33,403 nucleotides of DNA. Source: Rhodospirillales bacterium (GTDB lineage Bacteria > Pseudomonadota > Alphaproteobacteria > CACIAM-22H2). Made by a program: the position numbers and the translations under genes. The notes under the pieces are model-generated. The model searched no databases. It was not told the origin of the DNA and saw only the letters and a list, made by a program, of their open reading frames with translations. This document shows, piece by piece, positions 1-7,521 of this stretch; the stretch's first letter is position 1, and each line of letters opens with the position of its first letter. The stretch spans positions 1 through 33,403 of the forward strand of contig JAEUKY010000187.1 of NCBI GenBank assembly GCA_016794005.1, read 5' to 3'.

Positions 1-891
1 GATCGCGTTCTCGCGCGTCGCGACGGCGAGCGAAACGGTCAGGAACATGCCGGGCTTGAGGCTGAAATCTGCATTGTCGAAGGTGCCGTTAAGGCGTGCC
101 GCACGCGTTGCCGGATCGATGCGCGTATCGATCGCCGTGACTTCGCCGTTGAACTCGCGGCCGAGGAAGGCTGGCGTCATCGCGACGACGGCGAGGCCGG
201 GGCGCAGCCTGCCGAGATACTGCTCGGGAACCGAGAACTCGACCTTGATTGTCCGCACGTCGTCGAGGGTGGTGATCGCGGTGCCGGGCTGCACGAGGGC
301 TCCGAGGCTGACCTGGCGCAGGCCGACGCGGCCCTCGAATGGGGCCGTGATGCGGAAATCGTCGAAACGCGCGTCGGCGGCACGCAGGCGCGATTCGTTC
401 TGACGGATGCGGCCCTCGGCCGCACGCAGCTGGCTTTCGAGCTGGTCGACGCGGGCTTCGGGCGCGTTGCCCGACGCGCGCAGCGCGCGCGTCCGGTCGA
501 GCTGCTGGCGGATCTCGTCGGCGACAGCGCGAGCCTGCTGGATCTCGGCACGGACGGCTTCGGTGTCGGCCGCTCGCTCCCGGCTTTCCAACTCGACGAG
601 GACGGCGCCGGCGCGGACGGTCTGGCCTTCCTGGAAATTTATCCGGGCGATGTTGCCGGTCTGCTTGGCCGCGACGACGACGGACTCGTTTGCGCGCGCC
701 GTGCCAACGGCTTCGACACGTTCGATCACGCGCATCGGGCGAGGGTTCGCGACTTCGACGACGGGAGCCGGTGCGGCCGGCCGTGCGGCATCGGCACTGC
801 CGGCGCCTGTCTTGGACTGGTAGAAATACCAACCGCCACCGCCGATGCCGACGAGTACCGCCATGACTGCAAGCTGACCGATCACGCGCAT
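1..891 (-). CDS. RND/HlyD-type efflux periplasmic adaptor subunit (3' part outside window)
   Basis: This is the N-terminal 297 codons of a membrane-fusion protein that links an inner-membrane RND pump to an outer-membrane channel. The frame stays open to base 1, so the C-terminus lies outside the window. Visible parts are an N-terminal membrane anchor or signal segment (residues about 4-24), an Ala/Pro-rich linker, a lipoyl-like half (about 65-105), a Gln/Arg/Glu-rich alpha-hairpin (about 105-165), and the returning lipoyl and beta-barrel region with ITAPFEGRVGLRQVSLG (about 180-196). The latter is typical of the MexH/AcrA-like branch. The ATG at 891 is preceded by GGAG about 11 nt upstream, and an in-frame TAA upstream excludes a longer start. 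The pump gene is expected just off the left edge. Substrate is unknown. The family call is strong. Confidence 0.9.
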   Translation of the reverse strand, partial: MRVIGQLAVMAVLVGIGGGGWYFYQSKTGAGSADAARPAAPAPVVEVANPRPMRVIERVEAVGTARANESVVVAAKQTGNIARINFQEGQTVRAGAVLVELESRERAADTEAVRAEIQQARAVADEIRQQLDRTRALRASGNAPEARVDQLESQLRAAEGRIRQNESRLRAADARFDDFRITAPFEGRVGLRQVSLGALVQPGTAITTLDDVRTIKVEFSVPEQYLGRLRPGLAVVAMTPAFLGREFNGEVTAIDTRIDPATRAARLNGTFDNADFSLKPGMFLTVSLAVATRENAI

Positions 892-973
892 CTGCGTTGA
901 AACTCCGCCTTCGCCGTCTGTTCCCCGGTCGACCTGGATTAGCAACATCCAAGCCAAGCCGTACCGTTTCGGC

Positions 974-1057
974 TTGTCGATAAGACAATCCGGTTAACCG
1001 GAGAATTTAGGGCCCGCATGCCCCCAAAGGAAGCACTTGATCTGTTACAGGCTGTAA
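974..1057. promoter_or_regulatory. Cluster of three inverted repeats between divergent genes
   Basis: The spacer between the efflux adaptor (start 891, minus) and the cNMP/EAL gene (start 1169, plus) holds three dyads. They are TTGTC-N5-GACAA at 974-988, the perfect 14-bp palindrome TCCGGTTAACCGGA directly next to it at 989-1002, and TTACAG-G-CTGTAA at 1045-1057. Sites of this size are usual for TetR- or MarR-type repressors of efflux genes, but no regulator gene lies beside them here. The assignment to a regulator is inference. I found no convincing -35/-10 pair. The rest of the 277-bp spacer shows nothing I can name. Confidence 0.45.
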
Positions 1058-1168
1058 TCTACCCCCATTTCCGACACTTGGGCACCGTTGCCCCGGGGGC
1101 TTCCAAGTCGGCGGCGATCATGGGAGAACTTGGTTTACGGCCCCGTTCCCACCCCGCGACGCTCCGAA

Positions 1169-2344
1169 ATGTCCGATTCCGTCTATCGACGACGCTTTCC
1201 GGCCGGGCGGCTGCTCTTCAACGAAGGGCACGCAGCGGACGCGGCATACATAATCGAGACCGGCGCCGTGGAGATCTTCGTTGAATTCGCCGGCGAGCGG
1301 ACCCGTCTCGCAGTCTTGGGGCCGGGCGAGATTTTCGGGGAGATGGCGCTCGTCGACGACGCACCCCGCTCGGCCTCCGCGTTCGTCCTCGAGGACTGCG
1401 AGGTTATTGTCGTGGAGCGTGGCCAGATCAAGCGCGAGCTCGATCAGGCCACGCCCATGATGCAGATCCTGCTGCGTACGCTGATCCATCGGCTGCGCGT
1501 CGCGACCTCGACCTTGCCGCAGATGCAGACGCCGATATCGACGGACGAGGCCGCCCGCGTGATCGCCCGCATCAAGAGCGAGCACGAGGTGCGCCGGGCG
1601 ATCGACGGAGGCGAACTCGTGCCGTTCCTCCAGCCGATCGTGCGCCTCGACGACGGCGTGACCGTCGGATTCGAGGCGCTGGTCCGCTGGCACCACCCGC
1701 AGCAAGGGCTGCTGGGACCGGAGGCGCTTCTGGGTTCGGCCGAGCGGGCCGGCCTTCTTGAGGCACTCGACCTGATGGTCATGCGCGAGTCCGCCCGCAT
1801 GCTTGCGGCGCTGAACCGGCGTCTGGCGCTGGCCGGGCGGCGGCCGGTGTTCCTGTCGGCGAATTTCGGCGCGGCGCACTTCGCCGACGACCGACTGGCC
1901 GACGTTCTCGCCGAGATTCTCGCCGATGCGAACCTTCCTGCCGAACGGCTGAAGGTCGAGATCACGGAAACCACGCTGATCGTCAATCGCGACGCGAACG
2001 CCGCGCTCGCGCGCATCAAGGCGATGGGCGCCTCGATCAGCCTCGACGATTTCGGAACCGGCTACTCCGGCCTTTCCTATCTTTCCCAGTTCCCGATCGA
2101 CTATCTCAAGATCGACAAGAGCTTCGTCGCCACGATGCTCGACGATCGCAAGACTGGCGAGATCATCCGTTCCGTCGTCCAACTCGCAGCCCAGCTCGAG
2201 ATCGACGCGATCGCCGAGGGCGTGGAAACGGCGGCCCAGGCCGAATTCCTGCGCAACGCCGGCTGCGTCTACGGCCAGGGTTTCCTTTATGGTACGGCCC
2301 AGCCTGCCGAGCAGGCCTGCGCCGCCCTGTTCGATCGAGCGTGA
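1169..2344 (+). CDS. Cyclic-nucleotide-binding domain fused to EAL phosphodiesterase
   Basis: The 391-residue protein has two domains. Residues about 5-115 are a cNMP-binding (Crp-type) beta-roll, with FPAGRLLFNEG and GPGEIFGEMALVDDAPRSA. Residues about 150-385 are an EAL domain that hydrolyses cyclic di-GMP. The EAL signature residues I can place are E169-A-L, the ITE segment, D293-D294 in DDFGTGYSGLSYL, K314 in LKIDKSF, E350 in AEGVET and Q370 in GQGFLYG, so catalysis looks possible. There is no helix-turn-helix, signal peptide or membrane segment, so it should be a soluble enzyme gated by a cyclic nucleotide. The ATG at 1169 fits the start of the beta-roll but lacks a clear Shine-Dalgarno. 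A longer frame from 1088 adds residues of no recognisable domain. The next gene begins 13 bp after the stop. Confidence 0.9.
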   Translation: MSDSVYRRRFPAGRLLFNEGHAADAAYIIETGAVEIFVEFAGERTRLAVLGPGEIFGEMALVDDAPRSASAFVLEDCEVIVVERGQIKRELDQATPMMQILLRTLIHRLRVATSTLPQMQTPISTDEAARVIARIKSEHEVRRAIDGGELVPFLQPIVRLDDGVTVGFEALVRWHHPQQGLLGPEALLGSAERAGLLEALDLMVMRESARMLAALNRRLALAGRRPVFLSANFGAAHFADDRLADVLAEILADANLPAERLKVEITETTLIVNRDANAALARIKAMGASISLDDFGTGYSGLSYLSQFPIDYLKIDKSFVATMLDDRKTGEIIRSVVQLAAQLEIDAIAEGVETAAQAEFLRNAGCVYGQGFLYGTAQPAEQACAALFDRA

Positions 2345-2357
2345 GCGACAGACCGAC

Positions 2358-3284
2358 ATGACGACACAGCTGATCACCCATCCGGCCTGCCTCGATCACG
2401 ATCCGGGCGCCTACCATCCGGAAAACCCGCGCCGGCTCGAGGCCGTGCTCGCCGGCCTCGCCGACGACAGGTTCAAGGGGCTCGAGCGCGTCGTGGCACC
2501 GCGTGCGTCGGACGACGCGCTTTGTCTTGTCCATCCGCGCGCCTATGTCGAGGCGGTGCTCGGCTCGATCCCGCCGATGGGCCGTCACCAGATCGATGGC
2601 GACACGATCGTGTCGCCCGGGTCGGAGGACGCCGCCCTGCGCGCGGCGGGTGCCGTCGTCGCCGGCGTGGACGCCGTTTGCGAGGGGCGCGCGCGCAACG
2701 CGTTCGCGGCCGTCCGGCCGCCGGGACACCACGCCGAGGCCGCGCAGGCAATGGGTTTCTGCATCTTCAACAACGTCGCGGTCGGGGCATTGCATGCGCG
2801 CGCGCGCCACGGGCTGCGCCGCATCGCCGTGATCGATTTCGACGTTCATCACGGCAACGGCACGCAGCACATGTTCGAGCGCGACCCGGATCTGTTCTAC
2901 GCGTCCTCCCACGAATGGCCGCTTTATCCCGGCACGGGGGCGGCGGGTGAACGCGGGATCGGCAACATCGTCAACGCGCCGCTCGCCGGCGGCTCGGACG
3001 GACACGCCTTCCGTGCCGCGTTCGAAGCGAAGATCCTGCCGGCCCTCGACGCGTTCGCGCCCGAGCTGATCCTGATCTCCGCCGGTTTCGACGCGCACGA
3101 ACTCGACCCGCTGGCGAGCCTGCGCCTCGACGAGACGGATTTCGCATGGGTCACCCGCGCGCTGATGGACGTCGCCCGTCGCCATTCGCGCGAGCGCATC
3201 GTATCGGCACTCGAGGGCGGCTACGACCTTGAAGCCCTGGCGGCATCCGCCGCCGCCCATGTCGCGGCTCTGACGGAACGCTAG
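2358..3284 (+). CDS. Histone deacetylase family (AcuC/HDAC-like) metallohydrolase
   Basis: This 308-residue Zn-dependent amide hydrolase of the arginase/deacetylase fold is a usual length for bacterial members. Bacterial members act on acetyl-lysine, acetylpolyamines or related amides, and the substrate here cannot be told. Visible active-site parts are the RPPGHHAE motif with the catalytic His pair (H124, H125), DFDVHHGNG with metal ligands D162 and H164, the third ligand D245 in SAGFDAH, and the catalytic Tyr Y289 in EGGYDL. All key residues are present. The ATG at 2358 is chosen because the conserved N-terminus (THPACLDHDPG, then HPENPRRLEAV) starts directly after it. It follows the cNMP/EAL gene by 13 bp and may share its transcript. 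In many alphaproteobacteria a gene of this family sits just before xseB-ispA-dxs-tlyA; here three genes separate them. Confidence 0.92.
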   Translation: MTTQLITHPACLDHDPGAYHPENPRRLEAVLAGLADDRFKGLERVVAPRASDDALCLVHPRAYVEAVLGSIPPMGRHQIDGDTIVSPGSEDAALRAAGAVVAGVDAVCEGRARNAFAAVRPPGHHAEAAQAMGFCIFNNVAVGALHARARHGLRRIAVIDFDVHHGNGTQHMFERDPDLFYASSHEWPLYPGTGAAGERGIGNIVNAPLAGGSDGHAFRAAFEAKILPALDAFAPELILISAGFDAHELDPLASLRLDETDFAWVTRALMDVARRHSRERIVSALEGGYDLEALAASAAAHVAALTER

Positions 3285-3305
3285 GAATCGAGCCGGATCA
3301 ACGAT

Positions 3306-3338
3306 TTGTGCAGACCCCGGCGCGCTCTCTGCTAGAGT
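3306..3338 (+). promoter_or_regulatory. Possible promoter of the patatin-CBS gene pair
   Basis: The 75-bp spacer before the patatin-like gene has TTGTGC (3306-3311) and a -10-like GCTAGAGT (3331-3338). The spacing is at the long end (about 19 bp), so the match is modest. It would place the start site about 15 bp before the ATG at 3360. Confidence 0.3.
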
Positions 3339-3359
3339 GGCCGGCGGAGAGTGGGGTCC

Positions 3360-4385
3360 ATGGCCGACGGTCGCAAGAACATCACGCTCGCCCTGCAGGG
3401 CGGCGGGGCGCATGGCGCCTTTACGTGGGGCGTGCTCGACCGCCTGCTCGAGGACGACCGTCTCGTCGTCGAAGGGATCTCGGGCACGTCGGCCGGCGCC
3501 ATGAACGGGGCCGTCGTCGTCGCTGGCATGGCTGAAGGCGGCGCACCCGCCGCGCGCGCGCTGCTGGCACGCTTCTGGGAGCACGTCGCCGAGACCGGCC
3601 GCTATTCGATCTTCCAGCCCTCGGTCTTCGACCGGATGTTCGGCAACTCGGCCAATCTCGACTTCTCGCCCTTCTACCAGGGCTTCGACATGATGACCCG
3701 TCTGCTGTCACCCTATCAGCTCAATCCGAGCGGCGACAATCCGCTGCGCAAGGCGCTTGTCGAGATGATCGACTTCGAGAAGGTGCGCGAAGGGGCAGGC
3801 GTCAAGCTTTTCGTCTCCACGACCAACGTACGTACGGGCAAGATCCGCGTCTTCCGCAACCACGAGCTCACGCCCGACGTGCTGCTCGCGTCGGCCTGCC
3901 TGCCGCAGCTCTTCCAGGCGGTCGAGGTCGACGGCGAGCATTACTGGGACGGCGGGTTCATGGGCAACCCGGCGATGTTCCCCCTTATCTACAACTGCCG
4001 CGCCTCCGACATCGTGCTGATCGAGATCAACCCGATCCGCATCGAAGAACTGCCGACGACGGCGCGCGGCATCGCCGACCGCATGAACTCGATCAGCTTC
4101 AACGCGACGATGATGCGCGAGATGCGCACGATCGCGTTCGTCACGCGCCTGCTTGACCGGCACAGGCTGACCGCCCGGTCGGGCCTGCGGCGCATGTTCT
4201 TCCATATGGTCCAGGCCGAAGAGGAGATGGCCGCTTTCGGCGTGTCGTCCAAATACAATCTGGACTGGGACTTCCTGTGTACCCTGCGCAAGCTCGGGCG
4301 CGAGAAGGCCGACGAGTGGCTGAAGGCCAATTTCGACATGCTCGGCCAGGACTCGTCCGTCGACCTCGAGAAACTGTTCTTCTGA
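3360..4385 (+). CDS. Patatin-like phospholipase family protein
   Basis: This is a 341-residue serine lipid acyl hydrolase of the patatin fold. The three catalytic elements are present: the glycine-rich oxyanion loop LQGGGAHGAF (about residues 12-21), the nucleophile elbow GTSAGA, and the dyad Asp in DGGFMGNPA. The C-terminal third (about 240-341) is helical-looking and ends with a charged tail. There is no signal peptide, so it is probably cytoplasmic or attached to the inner membrane. It may take part in phospholipid or polyhydroxyalkanoate turnover, but the substrate is not readable. The ATG at 3360 is preferred over the GTG at 3351 because GGAG at about 3345 is well placed for the ATG and too close for the GTG. 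Its TGA overlaps the ATG of the next gene (ATGA), so the two are translationally coupled. Confidence 0.9.
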   Translation: MADGRKNITLALQGGGAHGAFTWGVLDRLLEDDRLVVEGISGTSAGAMNGAVVVAGMAEGGAPAARALLARFWEHVAETGRYSIFQPSVFDRMFGNSANLDFSPFYQGFDMMTRLLSPYQLNPSGDNPLRKALVEMIDFEKVREGAGVKLFVSTTNVRTGKIRVFRNHELTPDVLLASACLPQLFQAVEVDGEHYWDGGFMGNPAMFPLIYNCRASDIVLIEINPIRIEELPTTARGIADRMNSISFNATMMREMRTIAFVTRLLDRHRLTARSGLRRMFFHMVQAEEEMAAFGVSSKYNLDWDFLCTLRKLGREKADEWLKANFDMLGQDSSVDLEKLFF

Positions 4386-4825
4386 TGATCCACACCGACC
4401 GCACCGTCGTCCCCCACGCCGTCAGCGAGCAGAGTCTCGCCACGCTGGAGCCGTCCGCAACCGTCGTCGAGGCGGCGCGCATGATGGCGTATCTGCGCAT
4501 CGGCGCGCTGATGGTGGTGGAAGGCGAGCGTCTTGTCGGCATCTTCTCGGAGCGCGACGCACTGACCCGCGTGGTCGCCAAGGAGAAGGACCCGGCGACC
4601 ACGCTGGTCTCGGAGGTGATGACGCCCGATCCCGTCACGATCGTGCCCGAGACGACCGTCCAGCGTGCGCTCGACATCATGGCCGAGAAGGGCTTCCGCC
4701 ACCTACCTGTGGTCGAAGAGGACAGGATCGTCGCCATCGTGTCGATCCGCGACCTTTACCGCTCGGTGAAGGACCAGATGGAAACCGATATCCTGCTGCT
4801 CGCCGAAACGCTGCTTCAGGGCTGA
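4385..4825 (+). CDS. CBS-domain protein
   Basis: This 146-residue protein is made of one pair of CBS domains (a Bateman module) and nothing else. The first repeat covers about residues 8-75 and includes LVGIFSERDALTRVV. The second covers about 80-140 and includes VSEVMTPDP, RHLPVVEEDRIVAIVSIRDLYR. Such modules bind adenosyl nucleotides and sense energy charge, or act as small regulators. No partner domain is attached. It overlaps the patatin-like gene by four bases and ends 20 bp before the transhydrogenase gene, so the three are probably on one transcript. The exact ligand cannot be told. Confidence 0.92.
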   Translation: MIHTDRTVVPHAVSEQSLATLEPSATVVEAARMMAYLRIGALMVVEGERLVGIFSERDALTRVVAKEKDPATTLVSEVMTPDPVTIVPETTVQRALDIMAEKGFRHLPVVEEDRIVAIVSIRDLYRSVKDQMETDILLLAETLLQG

Positions 4826-4845
4826 ACTCCGAACGGAGAAGACGG

Positions 4846-6261
4846 ATGTCCGAGAATTTGGAATACGACTACGACCTGCTGGTTCTGGGGTCCGGACCCG
4901 CCGGGCAGCGCGCCGCGATCCAGGGCGCCAAGCTCGGCAAGCGGGTCGCCGTCGTCGAGCACAAGGCGGTCGTCGGCGGGGCCTGCACCAACACCGGCAC
5001 GATCCCGTCCAAGACGCTGCGCGAGGCGGTGATGCATCTGTCGGGCTTCCGCGAGCGCAACGTCTACGGTGCTTCGTATCAGGTGAAGCAGAACATCACG
5101 ATGGAGGACCTTCTCCACCGCACGTCGGCCGTCATCCAGGCCGAACTCGACGTCGTACGCCACCAGATGCAGCGCAACGGCGTCGAACTGATCGTCGCCA
5201 ACGCGAAATTCACCGGACCGGAGACCGTCTCGCTCGCCGGCGTCGACGGCCGCAGCAAGCGCGACGTCCGCGCGCGGCGGATCGTCATCGCGACCGGAAC
5301 GGTCGCCACGCGGTCGGGCAAGATCCCGTTCGACGGCCAGAACATCATCATCAGCGACGACATCCTCGGCCTCAAGAAGCTGCCCAAGTCGCTGTGCGTG
5401 ATCGGGGCGGGCGTAATCGGCTGCGAATACGCGACGATCTTCTCGATCCTCGGCGTGCGCGTGACGGTGGTCGACAAGCGCGAGCGTCTGCTCGATTTCG
5501 TCGATCACGAGATCATCGACACGCTGGTCTACCAGATGCGCAAATACCGCGTGACGCTGCGCCTTGGCGAAGAGGTCGAAGGGCTAGAGTACACGGAGAA
5601 CGCCGAAACCGGCGCGCGTGTCCACGTCAAGCTCAAGTCGGGCAAGCATATCCACACCGAGAAGGCGCTCTATTCGATCGGCCGGACCGGGGCGACCGAT
5701 ACGCTCGACCTTGCTGCGGCCGGCCTTTCGGCCGACGACCGTGGCCGCATCACGGTCGACGAGCAGTATCGTACGTCGGTCCCGCACATCTTCGCGGCCG
5801 GCGACGTGATCGGATTTCCGTCGCTCGCGTCGACCTCGATGGAGCAGGGGCGAGTGGCCTCGTGCCACGCCTTCGGCGTCGAGGCGAAGGCGGTGCCGGA
5901 ACTGTTCCCCTACGGCATCTACACGATCCCCGAGATCTCGACCTGCGGCAAGTCCGAGGAGGAATTGACCCAGGCCGGCGTTCCCTACGAGGTCGGCAAG
6001 GCGCGCTACCAGGAGATCGCGCGAGGGGCCATCATCGGCGACAAGACCGGCCTGCTGAAGCTCCTGTTCCACGTCGATACGCGCAAGCTGCTCGGCGTGC
6101 ACATCATCGGCGAGGGGGCGACGGAGCTCATCCATATCGGCCAGGCGGTTCTCGCCTTCGAGGGCACGGTCGATTATTTCGTGCGCACCGTCTTCAACTA
6201 CCCGACGCTCGCCGAATGCTACAAGACGGCCGCGTTCGACGGGATCAACCGGCTGTCCTGA
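4846..6261 (+). CDS. sthA: Soluble pyridine nucleotide transhydrogenase (Si-specific)
   Basis: This is a 471-residue FAD flavoprotein that moves hydride between NADPH and NAD+. It has the dinucleotide-binding fold of the lipoamide-dehydrogenase family: an N-terminal FAD motif LGSGPAGQRAA (about 15-25), a second nucleotide motif VIGAGVIGCEYA (about 186-197), the FAD-contacting IFAAGDV (about 316-322) and a C-terminal dimer domain. In the segment around residues 44-55 the first Cys of the usual redox pair is present (C47), but the second is Thr (T52). This excludes a disulfide reductase and matches SthA/UdhA. The length is that of the family. A GGAG lies about 9 nt before the ATG. It follows the CBS gene by 20 bp. 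Confidence 0.92.
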   Translation: MSENLEYDYDLLVLGSGPAGQRAAIQGAKLGKRVAVVEHKAVVGGACTNTGTIPSKTLREAVMHLSGFRERNVYGASYQVKQNITMEDLLHRTSAVIQAELDVVRHQMQRNGVELIVANAKFTGPETVSLAGVDGRSKRDVRARRIVIATGTVATRSGKIPFDGQNIIISDDILGLKKLPKSLCVIGAGVIGCEYATIFSILGVRVTVVDKRERLLDFVDHEIIDTLVYQMRKYRVTLRLGEEVEGLEYTENAETGARVHVKLKSGKHIHTEKALYSIGRTGATDTLDLAAAGLSADDRGRITVDEQYRTSVPHIFAAGDVIGFPSLASTSMEQGRVASCHAFGVEAKAVPELFPYGIYTIPEISTCGKSEEELTQAGVPYEVGKARYQEIARGAIIGDKTGLLKLLFHVDTRKLLGVHIIGEGATELIHIGQAVLAFEGTVDYFVRTVFNYPTLAECYKTAAFDGINRLS

Positions 6262-6299
6262 TTGGATAATCCGGCCGACCCGGCGGCGCGGCGCGCGCG

Positions 6300-6328
6300 T
6301 TGCGAAGGGCGGGGCGGCGGCCTATAAC
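6300..6328 (+). promoter_or_regulatory. Sigma-70-like promoter of xseB-ispA-dxs-tlyA
   Basis: TTGCGA (6300-6305) and TATAAC (6323-6328) are separated by exactly 17 bp in the 99-bp spacer after sthA. The predicted start site is near 6335, giving a leader of about 25 nt before xseB. It is the best -35/-10 match I found in the window. Confidence 0.6.
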
Positions 6329-6360
6329 TCGGGGCGAACAGCCGCCGAGAGTTTCCGCCC

Positions 6361-6612
6361 ATGCCCAGCGCCCCGACGATCCCCGCCGACATCGCCAAGC
6401 TCTCGTTCGAGGACGCCCTCAAGGAACTCGAGGAGATCGTCCGCACGCTCGAACAGGGCAAGGGCAAGCTCGACGAATCCGTCACCGCCTACGAGCGCGG
6501 GGCGGCCCTCAAGAAGCACTGCGAAGCGAAGCTCGCCGAGGCCGCGAGCCGCATCGAGCGCATCCAGATCGCCGGCGGCGAGGCGCGCACGGCGCCCTTC
6601 GACGCGACCTGA
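6361..6612 (+). CDS. xseB: Exodeoxyribonuclease VII small subunit
   Basis: This 83-residue protein is the small subunit of exonuclease VII. Several copies bind the large subunit XseA, and the complex degrades single-stranded DNA from both ends. The family core is clear: LSFEDALKELEEIVRTLEQGKGKLDESVTAYERGAALKKHCEAKL, written here in two parts as LSFEDALKELEEIV and LDESVTAYERG (about residues 14-60). It forms the predicted helical hairpin. The length is normal. It is the first gene of the operon, 11 bp before ispA. The xseA gene is not in the window. The short Pro/Ala N-terminal extension is not conserved in the family. Confidence 0.95.
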   Translation: MPSAPTIPADIAKLSFEDALKELEEIVRTLEQGKGKLDESVTAYERGAALKKHCEAKLAEAASRIERIQIAGGEARTAPFDAT

Positions 6613-6623
6613 CGCGTGCCGGG

Positions 6624-7514
6624 ATGAACGAACCGATCGAAGCGGCGCTCGCGGCGAATGCCGCGCGGATCGAGACGGCCCTCGAAGCGCTGCTGCCCAA
6701 TGGTGAAGGCTACGAGGCCGGCCTTCACGAGGCGATGCGCTATGCGTGCCTCGGCGGCGGCAAGCGCGTGCGCCCGTTCCTGGTCATGGAGACGTCCGGC
6801 CTGTTCGGCGTCGACGAGGCTTGTGCGCTGCGCGTGGCCTGCGCGATCGAGCTCGTCCACTGCTACAGCCTCGTCCACGACGATCTGCCGGCGATGGATG
6901 ACGACGACATGCGCCGCGGCCGACTGACCGTCCACAAGGCGTTCGACGAGGCGACGGCGATCCTCGCGGGCGACGCGCTGCTGACCCGCGCCTTCGAGGT
7001 GCTGTCCCAGCCGCTCACGCACGGCGATGCCGGCGTGCGCGCCGATCTGGTGCTTGCGCTTGCGCTGGCCTCGGGCGCGGAAGGCATGTGCGGCGGCCAG
7101 ATGATGGATCTCGCCGCCGAGGGCGAACGGCTCGACATCGGCGCCATCACGCGCCTGCAGCGTCTGAAGACGGGTGCCATCATCGGCTTCGCCGCGCAGT
7201 CCGGCGCCATCCTCGGCAAGGCGCCCGCGCACATGCGCCACACGCTGGTCGCGTTCGCGCACGACCTGGGGCTCGCGTTCCAGATCGCCGACGACCTGAT
7301 CGACGTCGAGGGCAACGCCGCCGCCGCCGGCAAGGCGACCGGCAAGGACGAGGCGCGCGGCAAGGCGACGTTCGTGTCGATTCTCGGCGTCGACCGCGCG
7401 CGTGCGCAGGCCCAGCTGCTGGCCGATCAGGCCGCCCGCCATCTCGATCTTTTCGATGCCAAGGCCGACCGCCTGCGCGCGCTGACGCGCTGGGCCGTGC
7501 GGCGGCAGAGCTGA
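6624..7514 (+). CDS. ispA: Farnesyl (polyprenyl) diphosphate synthase
   Basis: This is a 296-residue trans-prenyltransferase that condenses isopentenyl diphosphate with allylic diphosphates. Both aspartate-rich metal sites are present: the first ([14 protein letters not shown], from D86) and the second (DDLID, from D223). The GGKRVRP substrate motif (about 50-56) and the KTGAII segment also match. The first site has the two-residue insertion typical of bacterial type-II farnesyl diphosphate synthases, so C15 is the likely product, though a C20 product cannot be excluded. The ATG at 6624 follows the xseB stop by 11 bp. The next gene, dxs, makes the first precursor of the same pathway. Confidence 0.93.
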   Translation: MNEPIEAALAANAARIETALEALLPNGEGYEAGLHEAMRYACLGGGKRVRPFLVMETSGLFGVDEACALRVACAIELVHCYSLVHDDLPAMDDDDMRRGRLTVHKAFDEATAILAGDALLTRAFEVLSQPLTHGDAGVRADLVLALALASGAEGMCGGQMMDLAAEGERLDIGAITRLQRLKTGAIIGFAAQSGAILGKAPAHMRHTLVAFAHDLGLAFQIADDLIDVEGNAAAAGKATGKDEARGKATFVSILGVDRARAQAQLLADQAARHLDLFDAKADRLRALTRWAVRRQS

Positions 7515-7521
7515 CGACGCG

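Noticed and set aside
89-988. A 299-codon minus-strand frame at the left edge
   Set aside because: The correct minus-strand frame gives a clear membrane-fusion protein starting at 891; the other frame is Arg-rich.
1018-1284. An 88-codon frame starting in the spacer before the cNMP/EAL gene
   Set aside because: It runs into the cNMP domain in another phase and turns into Arg-rich text; no ribosome site or motif is seen.
5394-6269. A second plus-strand frame within sthA
   Set aside because: Out of phase with a full-length SthA that keeps all motifs; the translation is Arg-rich and without domains.
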